NCBI RefSeq assembly: GCF_012932565.1
Contig: NZ_JABBYJ010000001.1
Location: 682,001-746,000, forward strand
Reading direction: 5' to 3'
Source of the DNA: Sneathiella limimaris
GTDB taxonomy: Bacteria; Pseudomonadota; Alphaproteobacteria; Sneathiellales; Sneathiellaceae
Length of the DNA: 64,000 bases
Shown piece by piece: positions 47,405 through 57,934 of the stretch (its first letter is position 1; every line of letters starts with the position of its first letter). The notes beneath the pieces are model-generated. The model made no database searches. It had not been told where the DNA came from and saw only the letters and a list, made by a program, of their open reading frames with translations. Made by a program: the position numbers and the translations under genes.

Positions 47405-47419
47405 TGGCGGGGTCTTTGC
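47405..47419 (+). promoter_or_regulatory. Possible sigma-54 (RpoN) promoter of the chemoreceptor gene
   Basis: TGGCGGGGTCTTTGC has the invariant GG and GC separated by exactly ten bases and the TTGC half, 56 bases before the start codon. The AC of the usual TGGCAC is GG here. Flagellar and chemotaxis genes of several alphaproteobacteria use RpoN. Confidence 0.35.
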
Positions 47420-47475
47420 GTAAAATCTGATCAAGTCTATGGCAGGTGTGATTCAGTTCCTTTAGGGAAAAAACC

Positions 47476-49257
47476 ATGAAATTACGCAATCTGAGCATCT
47501 CTAAAAAGCTTCTCATTTCTCCCATAATCTTTGTCATAGCACTTGTTGTGCTCGGCATATTGTCGATCTCGAAAAGTCAGAGCAACCTGGATACTATGGA
47601 AGTGCTCTATACGCAGGCGGAGTCTAAAAATGGTGCAGCATACCGGTTCCAGCGGGATCTGCAGGCCTTTAACGGAAATCTATTCCGGTTGATTTCTCAG
47701 GTGGGTGCCGGTGTTGATGAAGCCATTCTCGCAGAATTCCGCAAACAATTGTTGGCCTATCTACAAGGGGCAAACAAGAGTCTCGCTGATTTCATCGAAA
47801 ATGGAAAATACTCAGAACAGGAAATTACACTTCTTGAGAAGCTACAAGGCGAGTTGACTGAGTATGGTAAAGATGTTGAGACCGTTATTGAAATGACGGA
47901 GATTGATCCAGCGACTGCTGTTGTCATGATGGTTAGCGCTGATGATAAGTTTAAAGTTCTGTACAAAACTATTGATGAATTGGTGAAGGTTTGGCAGGCC
48001 GAAGGAAAAGACCGGTTTGAAACAGCGATCGCGGATGGCGAAAGCGGTGTCCAGCAATTCATTGTGATTAGTGTCCTCGCTTTTCTCATTGCTGCGGGCG
48101 TAACTTTCTTGGTCATCCGAATGATTCGGGTTCCTGTACAGAATTTGACAACAGTCATGTCTGAGCTGTCTCAGGGTAACAAGGAAGTCGACGTTCCCAA
48201 CCATGAAGACAAGGATGAAATCGGCGAAATGGCGAGAGCCGTTCTGGTCTTTAAAGAAAATGCTATTGAGCAAGAACGTTTGCAGGCTGAAGCTGAAAAA
48301 CATGCTGAGGAAGAAGCCGAAAGAGAGCGGATTGCTCAGGAAGAAAAACTCAAGCGTGAAACGGCTGAGCGTGAACGTGAACAGCGTGAGGCTGCTGAGA
48401 AGCAGGCGCGTGCGGACCATGTTGCTAAACTGATTGCTGATTTCGAGCAGGAAGTCTCTCAGGTGATGGAAACTGTTTCACTGGCAACCCGTGAATTGCA
48501 AGCAACTGCTAACACCATGTCCAATACTGCCGGTAGCTCTCAGGAGTTGGCAGAAGGTGTGGCTTCTGCTTCCACGGAAGCTTCACAGAACGTGCAGACC
48601 GTTGCTTCTGCAGCCGAGGAGCTAAGTTCGTCTATCAATGAGATTAGTCGTCAGGTCCAGCAAGCTAATGAGGTATCTGAAAAAGCGGTTGTTGAAGCTA
48701 GCAACAGCACTCATTCAGTCTCTACACTGGCCGATACTGCTAAAAAGATCAGTGAAGTGGTTGATATGATTAATGACATTGCCGGGCAGACCAACCTGCT
48801 TGCGCTAAACGCGACGATCGAAGCGGCACGTGCTGGCGATGCTGGTAAAGGCTTTGCGGTTGTGGCTTCTGAAGTGAAGAGCTTGGCAAATCAGACCGCT
48901 CGGGCTACTGAGGAAATTGCTCAGCAGATCAATGATATGCAGAACGCTACGGAAAGTGCTGTTTCTGCGATTGCGAATATTGACTCTGTGATTAACAGCA
49001 TCCGTCAGTCAACAGTTGGAATTTCTTCTGCGATTGAAGAGCAAAGTGCGGCAACCAACGAAATCTCTCGGAATGTTCAGGAAGCCAGCAATGGTACAAA
49101 CCAGGTTTCTCAGAAAATTGGTACGGTCTCTGAAAAAGCGAGTGAGACAGGGGCAGCTGCACAGGAAGTGCAATCTGCTTCAGTTCGCCTCGATGAACTT
49201 TCTCAGAAACTGAAACGCGATATTGAAGGCTTCCTTCACGAAGTTCGTGTTGCCTGA
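47476..49257 (+). CDS. Methyl-accepting chemotaxis protein
   Basis: 593 residues. TM1 (about 12-30), a mostly helical periplasmic domain of about 165 residues (four-helix-bundle style), TM2 (about 196-216), HAMP with [12 protein letters not shown] and [16 protein letters not shown], then an unusually charged Glu/Lys/Arg coiled coil (about 260-320) and the signalling domain, whose tip reads [21 protein letters not shown]. No CheR/CheB-binding pentapeptide is seen at the C-terminus. No che or fla genes are nearby. The ligand is unknown. Confidence 0.94.
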   Translation: MKLRNLSISKKLLISPIIFVIALVVLGILSISKSQSNLDTMEVLYTQAESKNGAAYRFQRDLQAFNGNLFRLISQVGAGVDEAILAEFRKQLLAYLQGANKSLADFIENGKYSEQEITLLEKLQGELTEYGKDVETVIEMTEIDPATAVVMMVSADDKFKVLYKTIDELVKVWQAEGKDRFETAIADGESGVQQFIVISVLAFLIAAGVTFLVIRMIRVPVQNLTTVMSELSQGNKEVDVPNHEDKDEIGEMARAVLVFKENAIEQERLQAEAEKHAEEEAERERIAQEEKLKRETAEREREQREAAEKQARADHVAKLIADFEQEVSQVMETVSLATRELQATANTMSNTAGSSQELAEGVASASTEASQNVQTVASAAEELSSSINEISRQVQQANEVSEKAVVEASNSTHSVSTLADTAKKISEVVDMINDIAGQTNLLALNATIEAARAGDAGKGFAVVASEVKSLANQTARATEEIAQQINDMQNATESAVSAIANIDSVINSIRQSTVGISSAIEEQSAATNEISRNVQEASNGTNQVSQKIGTVSEKASETGAAAQEVQSASVRLDELSQKLKRDIEGFLHEVRVA

Positions 49258-49283
49258 TAAGGGTAAAACAACAGAAAAGAAAA

Positions 49284-49307
49284 CCCGGCTTTTAGCCGGG
49301 TTTTTTT
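49284..49307 (+). terminator. Rho-independent terminator of the chemoreceptor gene
   Basis: CCCGGCT-TTT-AGCCGGG followed by seven T. The T-run touches the stop codon of the convergent GntR gene. Confidence 0.93.
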
Positions 49308-50076
49308 ATTGGGTTTTCAGTTCTGGCATCCATCCACTTGGCATGTCAAAAATTGGGTCACCTTTGTGATCAGTTTCCATTTGGAACAAATCTCCTCGAT
49401 AAAGGTAATGTCCTGTCGAGATGATATGTTCGTCCTCGCTACAGAATAACCGGTCAAATTCGGCGATTGGGGAAGACATGTCCACATTCAGGATTGCTGC
49501 ATTTTCATAATCAGCAATTCCGATCTTAAGGATCTGCTTAGCGCTATTAATCGGGATATCCGAATATTTATGGATGAGAGCCGCAATGGTCTTTTTCGTC
49601 ATTTGATCTAAGGGAAGCTTCTTAAAAAGAGTCTCTTCAACATAGATATCCATCAGGCAGAATGGGTATTCTTCATGATAATGAAGTTTGCGCACACAGA
49701 CATATCGATCATAGGTCTTAAAGCCGTATACTGCGCGACTGGGTAACGGTTCTGGTTCGCCAATACTGATGATTTCTATTTTTTGAGGCGTGCTGGAAAA
49801 CGGAGCCGTTCGAGGCTTTTTCGCCTCGCCGGAACCGGTCTCAGAAATGACAAAGGTTCCTTTTCCTCGTTTGCTGTCGATAAAGCCTTCATCAGCCAAT
49901 AAATGAAGCGCCTGACGAACAGTTATTCTGCCAACGTCAAACTCATCACATAGATCCATTATATTTGGCAGTTGATCCCCTTTTCGCCACCGGCCAGTCA
50001 GGATTCTGTTTCGAAGGACATTTGCGACCTTCAGATAAAGAGACATCCGTTGAGTATAAGGACTATCTGACGTCAT
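49306..50076 (-). CDS. GntR-family regulator with UTRA domain (HutC type)
   Basis: 256 residues. Winged helix at the N-terminus (DEFDVGRITVRQALHLLADEGFIDSKRGKGTFVI), followed by a UTRA effector domain with SSPIAEFDRLFCSEDEHII and GHYLYRGDLFQME. It lies 66 bases downstream of the AtuA-like gene on the same strand and may regulate that unit. The effector is unknown. Confidence 0.9.
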   Translation of the reverse strand: MTSDSPYTQRMSLYLKVANVLRNRILTGRWRKGDQLPNIMDLCDEFDVGRITVRQALHLLADEGFIDSKRGKGTFVISETGSGEAKKPRTAPFSSTPQKIEIISIGEPEPLPSRAVYGFKTYDRYVCVRKLHYHEEYPFCLMDIYVEETLFKKLPLDQMTKKTIAALIHKYSDIPINSAKQILKIGIADYENAAILNVDMSSPIAEFDRLFCSEDEHIISTGHYLYRGDLFQMETDHKGDPIFDMPSGWMPELKTQ

Positions 50077-50142
50077 GAGAGGGTTCTTTGATCACGAGGT
50101 GGGTTTTAATTGTCAGGTGTTTATATGCCAATGTTGTTTCCA

Positions 50143-51936
50143 TTAAGCGACTTCCTGCCTCGGTATCAGGCTTTTAGGGACCTCTATTTTTCGGGACCGT
50201 AAATATTCCCCCATAGTCTTGGCCTGGCCATCAATTCTGTTGTTGGCGGCAACCCCATCTCCCAGGATTCCATAGATCATGAAATTCAGGGATTTAATGT
50301 TCGGAAGATCAAACCTTTTTACTTCATAACCTGCCACGTCGGGCATTAGGGCTTTGAATTTTTCTTCTGTAAAGTTGTGATAAAGCCATGAATAGGCCTC
50401 ATCCGTTTTTGCCCATACACCGATATTCGCAGCACCCCCTTTGTCCCCAGATCGGGTCCCGAAAATTCGGCCGAAATGAATGCTCTCCAAAGGCCCGGCA
50501 GGCTCTGGTTTTAGATCTACGGGCACGCTCTGGGCGAGAAACTCATCGGGCTCAAGCTGACTGGTTGGAAGGACTTCAATAGTATCCCCGTTAAAATGAA
50601 CCTTTTCAGTAATATGGGAGCTATCGATCAATGCTGGCCAGTGCATCACAAATGGTCCGCCACCGCCAGGAGCTCCGCGACCCGCAAAACCGGGGTAATT
50701 CGCCAGCGCCAGTTCGATGATTTTGGCTGAAAAAATGCGGCCGACCAGTTTTGGGTTTTGCGACTTTACTGAGATCCGAAGAGACGCAAACGCTTCTTCG
50801 TTGCAAGTTGCCTCTTCCTTATCCGTCCTGATTAGCTCTATAGAGACCTCATCAAACTGATCTTTCCCCCCAACCAGATCAAATAGGGTTTCGGTAAATA
50901 CCTCTGCCTTCTTTTCGATATCCAGGCCCGTCAGTAAAAGCTCCATGCTGTTTTTATAGCCACCCATCATGTTAAAGCACACTTTATGGGATTTTGGTGG
51001 GGCGCTTCCTTTGCATCCGCTAACCCGCACCCTGTGAGGAGCGGTCTGCTCCAGTGTTAGGGTGTCAAAATGACTAATAACATCCGGATTTTTGTAAGCA
51101 GGATCATTGATTTCATACAGCAACTGGGCTGTGACGGTTCCGACAGAGACCAGACCGCCAGTGCCATCATGCTTTGTGATGGTGAAACTGCCGTCCCGTT
51201 CAATCTCTGCAATTGGAAAGCCGACATTTTTGAAAGAAGGAACCTCTTCAAAGAAGGCGTAATTTCCACCACAAACCTGAGCGCCGCATTCAATTAGATG
51301 ACCTGCCGCAACCGCCCCTGCAAGCGCATCGTAGTCGGTCCTGGACCAATTGAACTTCCACGCGGCAGGACCTAACACCACCGCTGCATCGGTTACCCTG
51401 GGGGCAATAACGACATCTGCTCCAAGATCTAACGCCTGTTTTATACCCCAACCCCCGAGATAGGCATTTGCTGTAGCTGGTTTCACTTTGTCAGGATTTA
51501 GATGTTCACCTGTATCAATATTTGTAAACTGCTCTCCCTTTTTCAGAAGATCTGGTAGTCGGGGAATAAGGTTATCTCCGTCCACATAGGCAACCTTGCA
51601 ATCCAGGCCCAATTCAGCAGCAAGTTTTTCCACCTCCGCAGCGAGGCCAGAAGGATTTAGGCCGCCAGCATTAGAGACAATCTTGATATTTTTTTCGAGG
51701 CAGGTCGTCAGCACGTCACGGAGTTGCTTCAGAAATGTACCAACATATCCTTCTTCCGGATTTTTGCGCTGCTGGCCAAAGAGGATGGACATGGTCAGTT
51801 CGGCCAGATAGTCGCCAGTCAGAACATCAATAGGTCCACCTTCAACCATCTCCTTGGCAGCGCTTAATCTGTCCCCATAAAAGCCACTGCAATTGGCGAT
51901 GCGGATAACATCCGCATCTTGGGTAACAGTCTGCAT
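50143..51936 (-). CDS. AtuA-like protein (acyclic terpene utilization family, DUF1446)
   Basis: 597 residues from the ATG preceded by GGGAGGA. It has the DUF1446 core (NCSGFYGDRLSAAKEM, DVLTGDYLAELTMSIL, DVVIAPRVTDAAVVLGPAAW) and a C-terminal AtuA-like domain (GRIFGTRSGDKGGAANIGVWAK). AtuA is needed for citronellol/geraniol degradation in Pseudomonas, but its reaction is not known. None of atuB-atuH is beside it, so the terpene link is only by family. The last residues of a TTG extension at 51939 are not needed. Confidence 0.88.
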   Translation of the reverse strand: MQTVTQDADVIRIANCSGFYGDRLSAAKEMVEGGPIDVLTGDYLAELTMSILFGQQRKNPEEGYVGTFLKQLRDVLTTCLEKNIKIVSNAGGLNPSGLAAEVEKLAAELGLDCKVAYVDGDNLIPRLPDLLKKGEQFTNIDTGEHLNPDKVKPATANAYLGGWGIKQALDLGADVVIAPRVTDAAVVLGPAAWKFNWSRTDYDALAGAVAAGHLIECGAQVCGGNYAFFEEVPSFKNVGFPIAEIERDGSFTITKHDGTGGLVSVGTVTAQLLYEINDPAYKNPDVISHFDTLTLEQTAPHRVRVSGCKGSAPPKSHKVCFNMMGGYKNSMELLLTGLDIEKKAEVFTETLFDLVGGKDQFDEVSIELIRTDKEEATCNEEAFASLRISVKSQNPKLVGRIFSAKIIELALANYPGFAGRGAPGGGGPFVMHWPALIDSSHITEKVHFNGDTIEVLPTSQLEPDEFLAQSVPVDLKPEPAGPLESIHFGRIFGTRSGDKGGAANIGVWAKTDEAYSWLYHNFTEEKFKALMPDVAGYEVKRFDLPNIKSLNFMIYGILGDGVAANNRIDGQAKTMGEYLRSRKIEVPKSLIPRQEVA

Positions 51937-52006
51937 CAATTCCTCCCGTTTTTCTTTTAAAAGTACTAGAAATAGAACTTTTGTCCAGTGGGAAGAATTG
52001 AGTTAA

Positions 52007-53089
52007 TTATAACGCAAGGCTGTAGATCCAACCGCCAAGTAACGCACCGACGAAAGCAAACCCGACATATAGGCTGAAGAGTTTTGGCTTTAGTAGGGAC
52101 CAAATTCCAACTGCTGCTGGAATGCTCGTTGCACTTCCAGCCAACATAAAGGTCAGACCGGTGGCTGGTGACATCCCGAGTTCCAATAGACCATCGACTA
52201 ATGGAATGGCTGCATAACCGTTCAGGTATGCAGGAACGCCGATTATAGCTGCGTAGAGGAGCGATAGGCTGTTTTCAGCTCCTAACAATGAGGTAATCGT
52301 TTCGGCGGGAACATAGGAAACCATCAAACTTTCAAGAACGAATGCAAAAGTCAGCCATTTTCCAAGAAACCAAAGAGAGTTTTTGGATTCGGTCCCAAAT
52401 TTCTGGGTTAATCCAGACTGTTTCCAGAAAGCCCAATGGATAGACGGCTTCTCAATAGGTGCTGCGCCACATTTGGGGCGTGCAATGTCTTTGAGACCGT
52501 TTTCAAGGAAACCAGTCTTCCCGATGAGCAGGGTAACAAGGCCGGTTAGTAAGCCGATGCCAATCGCAGCCGCTGTTTTGACTAAGGCAAAATCTGTCCC
52601 TAATTCAGCCGCCGTGAGGATAAACATTTCCGGGTCCATGATCGGTGAGGAAATGCAAAAGGCCAATACCGGCGCGAAAGGAACACCGGAGGCTAATAGC
52701 GCCGCAACAAGTGGAATTACACCACAGGAGCAGAAAGGAGAGAGAGCCCCAAATAGAGAGGCAACCAGGATGCTTTTGACGGGGTTTCCCCGAAAGACAG
52801 AGGAGACAATCTGATCCGCCCCTGTTGCCTTTAAGTAGGCTGCAATCCCCACTGAAAGGAGGAGAAAGGGCGCGATGGAAAGCAGATTGGATGAAATGAA
52901 GGTCAGATGTGACTGAAAATCTTCTGGAACTGAAACAGCCAAGATAATCAGTATCGCCAGAATACCAAAAATTGGTGTTCCCAACGCTGACAAGATCTGA
53001 TTGATCTTTTGAAAACTGGTTTTAGCGGATGAGTTGGCTGGTCCACAGCAGGAGTTATTCTCAGGGACTGGGGAGATTACTTCACTCAT
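52007..53089 (-). CDS. Permease of the UPF0718/ArsP family
   Basis: 360 residues, about eight to nine helices, with the family motif PFCSCGVIPLVAALLASGVP and a second GVPAYLNGYAAIPLVDGLL. The N-terminal NNSCCGPANSS adds a vicinal cysteine pair facing the cytoplasm. ArsP members export organoarsenicals; others in this family have unknown substrates. It overlaps the arsR-like gene by 8 bases, so metal(loid) or thiol-reactive export is a fair inference. Confidence 0.85.
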   Translation of the reverse strand: MSEVISPVPENNSCCGPANSSAKTSFQKINQILSALGTPIFGILAILIILAVSVPEDFQSHLTFISSNLLSIAPFLLLSVGIAAYLKATGADQIVSSVFRGNPVKSILVASLFGALSPFCSCGVIPLVAALLASGVPFAPVLAFCISSPIMDPEMFILTAAELGTDFALVKTAAAIGIGLLTGLVTLLIGKTGFLENGLKDIARPKCGAAPIEKPSIHWAFWKQSGLTQKFGTESKNSLWFLGKWLTFAFVLESLMVSYVPAETITSLLGAENSLSLLYAAIIGVPAYLNGYAAIPLVDGLLELGMSPATGLTFMLAGSATSIPAAVGIWSLLKPKLFSLYVGFAFVGALLGGWIYSLAL

Positions 53090-53387
53090 GTTCGAGCTCC
53101 AGATTGTCGAGGCAGCAGTCCTCGATCAGTTGACGGATAATCGTATTCACCCTTTCAAGGTTGGCTCTGCAACAGACGGATCTTCCTTCTTTCGTCTGAT
53201 ACACGAGCCCTGCATCAACCAGGCCTTTGAGGTGAAACGCCAGTGTTGAAGCGGGAATATCAAGCTTCTCCTTGATCCCGCTAATGTTTAACCCTTTAGG
53301 TTCCGCTTTTATCAAAATACGGAATATCTCTAAGCGTGTTTCGTTTCCCAGTTCGGCTAGGGATTTTGCCATGTCAGATGTATTCAT
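53082..53387 (-). CDS. ArsR-family regulator with two cysteine pairs
   Basis: 101 residues from the ATG at 53387. A winged helix with ELGNETRLEIFRILI, IPASTLAFHLKGLVDAGLV and QTKEGRSV. Cysteine pairs at 72-73 and 91-92 are candidate metal(loid) ligands, near the recognition wing and at the C-terminus. It would derepress itself and the coupled permease gene on binding arsenite, antimonite or another thiophile. A longer frame to 53582 runs into the divergent gene and is rejected. Confidence 0.9.
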   Translation of the reverse strand: MNTSDMAKSLAELGNETRLEIFRILIKAEPKGLNISGIKEKLDIPASTLAFHLKGLVDAGLVYQTKEGRSVCCRANLERVNTIIRQLIEDCCLDNLELEHE

Positions 53388-53432
53388 AAAGCCTGTATAT
53401 CGGATGTGCTCGAATAAAACAACCATAAAACT

Positions 53433-53448
53433 AGTTATATAGTTATAT
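53433..53448. promoter_or_regulatory. Tandem AGTTATAT repeat between arsR and nitronate monooxygenase genes
   Basis: Two head-to-tail copies of AGTTATAT, 45 bases upstream of the arsR start and 84 upstream of the divergent gene. It lies where the arsR promoter and operator are expected, but the AT content makes chance a real possibility. Confidence 0.4.
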
Positions 53449-53495
53449 TGAGCTGTGAGAAAAAGAATCTTGCAGCCTGAAAAGCGCTCAATTAG

Positions 53496-54500
<1,005 letters not shown>

Positions 54501-54520
54501 GTGTAACGATAACAAATTTA

Positions 54521-54549
54521 GAAAGCCCGGTTTTTTCCGGGCTTTTTTT
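54521..54549 (+). terminator. Terminator of the nitronate monooxygenase gene
   Basis: AAAGCCCGG-TTTTTT-CCGGGCTTT with a T-run, 20 bases after the stop; it also touches the stop codon of the convergent YqaA-like gene. Confidence 0.92.
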
Positions 54550-54976
54550 ATGAAAGGCTTAGGGTCACATACAGAAGAACACTGTATCGTATGGTTTTTC
54601 CGATAGCGACTAAACAGCAGAACACCCAAAAACGAGTTCTGAGAAATCCGGCAATTAGGGTGAGTGGGTCCCCAACTATGGGTAGCCATGAAAAGAGCAG
54701 AGACCACACTCCATATTTCTGAAACCAGTGTTGAGCCCTGTCCAGTTGTTGCTGTGAAGCAGGGAACCATTTGTGATCTTTATATTCGATCAAAAATCGA
54801 CCTAAGCACCAGTTGAGACAGGACCCCAGAACATTCCCGGAGCTAACCGCAGCTAAGAGAGTTATGTACTCACTGTCATCGATTAGAAGAAGCGAAATGA
54901 AAAGAGCTTCAGAGGAGCCAGGTAATAGAGTTGCTGAAAGAAAGCCTGATAGGAAAAGTGAGAAAGCTTCGGTCAC
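54548..54976 (-). CDS. YqaA-family membrane protein (DedA/SNARE-associated superfamily)
   Basis: 142 residues with three to four hydrophobic segments. FLSATLLPGSSEALF, SSGNVLGSCLNWCLGRF and FSWLPIVGDPLTLIAGFLR are characteristic of YqaA/DedA proteins, proposed to handle lipids or support membrane homeostasis. It lies just downstream of the TRAP permease gene (17-base gap) on the same strand. Confidence 0.88.
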   Translation of the reverse strand: MTEAFSLFLSGFLSATLLPGSSEALFISLLLIDDSEYITLLAAVSSGNVLGSCLNWCLGRFLIEYKDHKWFPASQQQLDRAQHWFQKYGVWSLLFSWLPIVGDPLTLIAGFLRTRFWVFCCLVAIGKTIRYSVLLYVTLSLS

Positions 54977-54993
54977 AGGTTGGGGTCCAAGAG

Positions 54994-56757
54994 CTAAAAA
55001 CTAATAAAAATTATAATCAGCCCGATAATAGTCAGCACTCCACGCGTAACCCAGGGCAATGGTGCGATCACTCCGTAAGAAACTGAAACTAAGCCAATAG
55101 CTATTTTAAGAAAGGCGAACAGAGCGCTCCAAGGTGTATCCGCCAATTGGATCAAGTTCGGATTTGCGATTAATCCTAGTGGGATGAGATACAAGCCCAA
55201 GCCTAGAGCCATCGCGTAGAATGACACTTTCAGCCAGTTTTCATTGACCATTCCGGCTGCAATAAAGACAGCTCCGCAAACTGGTGGGGTAATGGTTGAT
55301 AACAGTGCAAACCAGAATACAAATAAATGAGCTTGTAACGGAAGAAGACCAAGCGATTGAAGGGCTGGCCCGGCAACTGATATGCAAATAACATATGCTG
55401 CCGTGGTTGGTACCTCCATCCCCAAGATTAAACAGGCGATGGCCGTTAGCAAGAGAGCTGGCCAGAGCATCTCGTTTGAGCCAGATATGATCAGGGATGT
55501 GATCTTGACGCCAAGCCCTGTTGCGCCAAGGACACCAATTATGAGGGACGCGCAAAGGATGATGGCAGCGATCATACTAATTTGTTTGCCTGCGGTCAGA
55601 CATACGTCTTCTAACCTCAAAAAAGTCCGTTTGAGGTTAAAAGTTAAGCGGCTGTCCAGAAATAACAGAACAAAAGCGACGAGGATGGCAATACAGGCAG
55701 CATATTGGGGTGTCGTTCCACCAATAAACATGCGTTCCAGCAAGGCGAAAAAAGGGAGTGCAAAGAAGCCTGTTGTTATGAGAACTGTTTTGAGTGGTGG
55801 CTGCTGATCCTTGGGAAGGCTTTTTAGGTTAAATTTGCGATCGAAAGCGTTAATGCCGACCCAGACAGTAACGAAATACAGAATGGCAGGAAGAAGTGCT
55901 GCTGTCATAATATCTGTGTAGGGAACACCAGTAAGTTCCACCATCACAAATGCGCCAGCACCCATTAAGGGAGGCATGATTTGACCGCCTGAAGAGGCGA
56001 CAGCTTCCACAGCACCAGCGAGCGCTTTTGGGTAGCCGAGTTTTGTCATGGCGGGCAAGGTAATGGCACCCGTTGAGGCGACGTTCGCGGATCCAGAGCC
56101 GGAAATTGACCCAAACAAGGCAGAGGACAAAGTAGAGACTTTGGCAGCGCCGCCTTTCAACCGTCCTGCAGCTGCAGTGGCGAGGTTCATGAAACCCTGT
56201 CCAGCTTCGCCTGAATTGAGGACAGCTCCCATGATGACGAAAATGGAAACGATGGAGACAGAAACGCCTGTGAGTTTGCCCCATAATCCCCCTTCAGCAA
56301 TAGTAAGATTTCCAAGAAAACTGGAGAGCGGGATTCCCGGGTGACCAAATTCACCTGGCAGATACTGGCCAAAAAACCCATATATTAAGGCAATTCCGGC
56401 TACGGTTGGAAGAGGCCAGCCAATCGCTCTTCGCGCCATTTCAAGGGTAACTGCTAGTAGAGTGAAACCAATTACGATCTGCAGGTCGCTATTTAAAAAC
56501 CCGTATTGGTCTGAGAGGCTCGCTTCATTCAATGCAATGTAAAAACTTGCGGCTAGACCAGCGAAGGTGAAAATCGTGCCCGTAACGAGTTGATTTCTGT
56601 TTTTTGCCGCAAATAAGAATATCCAAGGCAACGCCAGGGTCATGTGCAATGGACGCGAAAGTAGGTTGGGAACTAACCCTGAAAAAATGAGACCTAGATG
56701 AAAGAAAATAGAGACGGCACCAAGAACCATCCAAAAATACCGGCCAGGTGCCGTCAT
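54994..56757 (-). CDS. TRAP transporter fused permease (4TM+12TM), TAXI type
   Basis: 587 residues with about 16 hydrophobic helices, DctQ-like N-terminus fused to DctM. GSISGSGSANVASTGAITLPAM and ASSGGQIMPPLMGAGAFVMVE are hallmark sequences of the fused TRAP permease. It takes a solute from the TAXI binding protein encoded immediately upstream and moves it with sodium or protons. An ATG (56757) preceded by GGAG is chosen over the adjoining GTG. Confidence 0.93.
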   Translation of the reverse strand: MTAPGRYFWMVLGAVSIFFHLGLIFSGLVPNLLSRPLHMTLALPWIFLFAAKNRNQLVTGTIFTFAGLAASFYIALNEASLSDQYGFLNSDLQIVIGFTLLAVTLEMARRAIGWPLPTVAGIALIYGFFGQYLPGEFGHPGIPLSSFLGNLTIAEGGLWGKLTGVSVSIVSIFVIMGAVLNSGEAGQGFMNLATAAAGRLKGGAAKVSTLSSALFGSISGSGSANVASTGAITLPAMTKLGYPKALAGAVEAVASSGGQIMPPLMGAGAFVMVELTGVPYTDIMTAALLPAILYFVTVWVGINAFDRKFNLKSLPKDQQPPLKTVLITTGFFALPFFALLERMFIGGTTPQYAACIAILVAFVLLFLDSRLTFNLKRTFLRLEDVCLTAGKQISMIAAIILCASLIIGVLGATGLGVKITSLIISGSNEMLWPALLLTAIACLILGMEVPTTAAYVICISVAGPALQSLGLLPLQAHLFVFWFALLSTITPPVCGAVFIAAGMVNENWLKVSFYAMALGLGLYLIPLGLIANPNLIQLADTPWSALFAFLKIAIGLVSVSYGVIAPLPWVTRGVLTIIGLIIIFISF

Positions 56758-56786
56758 CACTTTACTCCAATGACAGGGGTGAACTT

Positions 56787-57755
56787 TTACTTAGCAGTTT
56801 CAGGGACGGTAACCCCTTTTTCAGCATAATATTTCAGTGCGCCTGGGTGAATTTTTCCTGAAATGTTGGACAGCATGTCGGTGTTGACACCTTTCCACCA
56901 AGCGTGATCTGCACCCATTTTTTCTTTTTGTTCCCAATAAGTCTTTGTGAGTTCGTAGGCTGTCTCGTCGGACATATTGGTTGTTGTGTAGGCAACGACA
57001 GGAAGTGAAGTGGTGACCGTGTCTGTTTCAATGCCGGCATATGTGCCAGCCGGGATAACCAAACGGGTTCTTTTTGTTTGCTTGATCTGATCTTCACTTA
57101 GAGAGAGGACTTTAACGCCAGTTCCAGCCGCGGCTTCAATAACATTTGGTGCTGGGTAAGAGCCAGCCGTAACAAATCCATCGATCTGTTTGTTCTTAAG
57201 TGCGGGAACGGCATTGGAAAGTTCGACATTAGCCAAGTTGACCTTTCCTTCTAAGCCAAAAAGCTTCAAATATTTTGCCCCTTCACGAGCGCCAAAGGAG
57301 CCTTTTCCGATCAAAATGTTTTTACCTTCCAGATCACTAAACTTTGTAATGCCACTATCGTCGCGAACAACAAAATGCATGGTTAATGAAGGGATTGGAA
57401 ATAGAGCGCGAATATCGGAAAATTTGGGATTCTGCTTATCCTTGAACATCGCTTTACCAGCTGCGGCCAGTCGAACCAGTGCTGGTGGGGTCGTGAAAAC
57501 GTAGTTTCCGGGGCGGACAGCCGCTTCCATAACGTTTTGGACAGATCCCTGACTCTCTTCAACAGTTAGAATAATGTCACCGTTACTTCCTGCTTTCATG
57601 GCTTCAGCAATTTGAACGGCCATTTGGTAGTAGGAAGATGTGCTTTTTGCGGATTTATATGTCACACGGGTTTCAGCGTTAGCATGTGTAGTGGCAAAAA
57701 GTGAACCCGCGAGGATGACCCCGGTTAAGGTTTTCAACAGGGTGGATGCAGCCAT
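56787..57755 (-). CDS. TAXI-family TRAP solute-binding protein
   Basis: 322 residues with a signal peptide (cleavage after HANA). TRVTYKSAKSTSSYYQMAVQIAE, DSGITKFSDLEGKNILIGKGSFGAREGAKYLKLFG and HPGALKYYAEKG near the end are typical of TAXI receptors. They bind small organic acids such as glutamate or others; the ligand cannot be read. The ATG is preceded by GGAGG. The 19-codon upstream extension is rejected. Confidence 0.93.
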   Translation of the reverse strand: MAASTLLKTLTGVILAGSLFATTHANAETRVTYKSAKSTSSYYQMAVQIAEAMKAGSNGDIILTVEESQGSVQNVMEAAVRPGNYVFTTPPALVRLAAAGKAMFKDKQNPKFSDIRALFPIPSLTMHFVVRDDSGITKFSDLEGKNILIGKGSFGAREGAKYLKLFGLEGKVNLANVELSNAVPALKNKQIDGFVTAGSYPAPNVIEAAAGTGVKVLSLSEDQIKQTKRTRLVIPAGTYAGIETDTVTTSLPVVAYTTTNMSDETAYELTKTYWEQKEKMGADHAWWKGVNTDMLSNISGKIHPGALKYYAEKGVTVPETAK

Positions 57756-57900
57756 AATAATTTCCTCCAAACAGAATAATCGAACTCTTATGGCCCGATC
57801 TTTGAGCATCATTCCTTATAATGGAGATGAGTTCAAGATATTCGGTTGAGATCAAACGATTTAAATATGTGTTTGGAGAGAAAAGTAAGAGAGGGAAAAT

Positions 57901-57926
57901 CCTGCCTGATCAGGTGATCAGGCAGG
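57901..57926 (-). terminator. Terminator-like hairpin after the cold-shock gene
   Basis: Perfect 12-base arms (CCTGCCTGATCA / TGATCAGGCAGG) separated by two bases, just after the csp stop, followed on the minus strand by ATTTTCC. The stem is unusually perfect for its size. Confidence 0.75.
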
Positions 57927-57934
57927 TATTGGCA

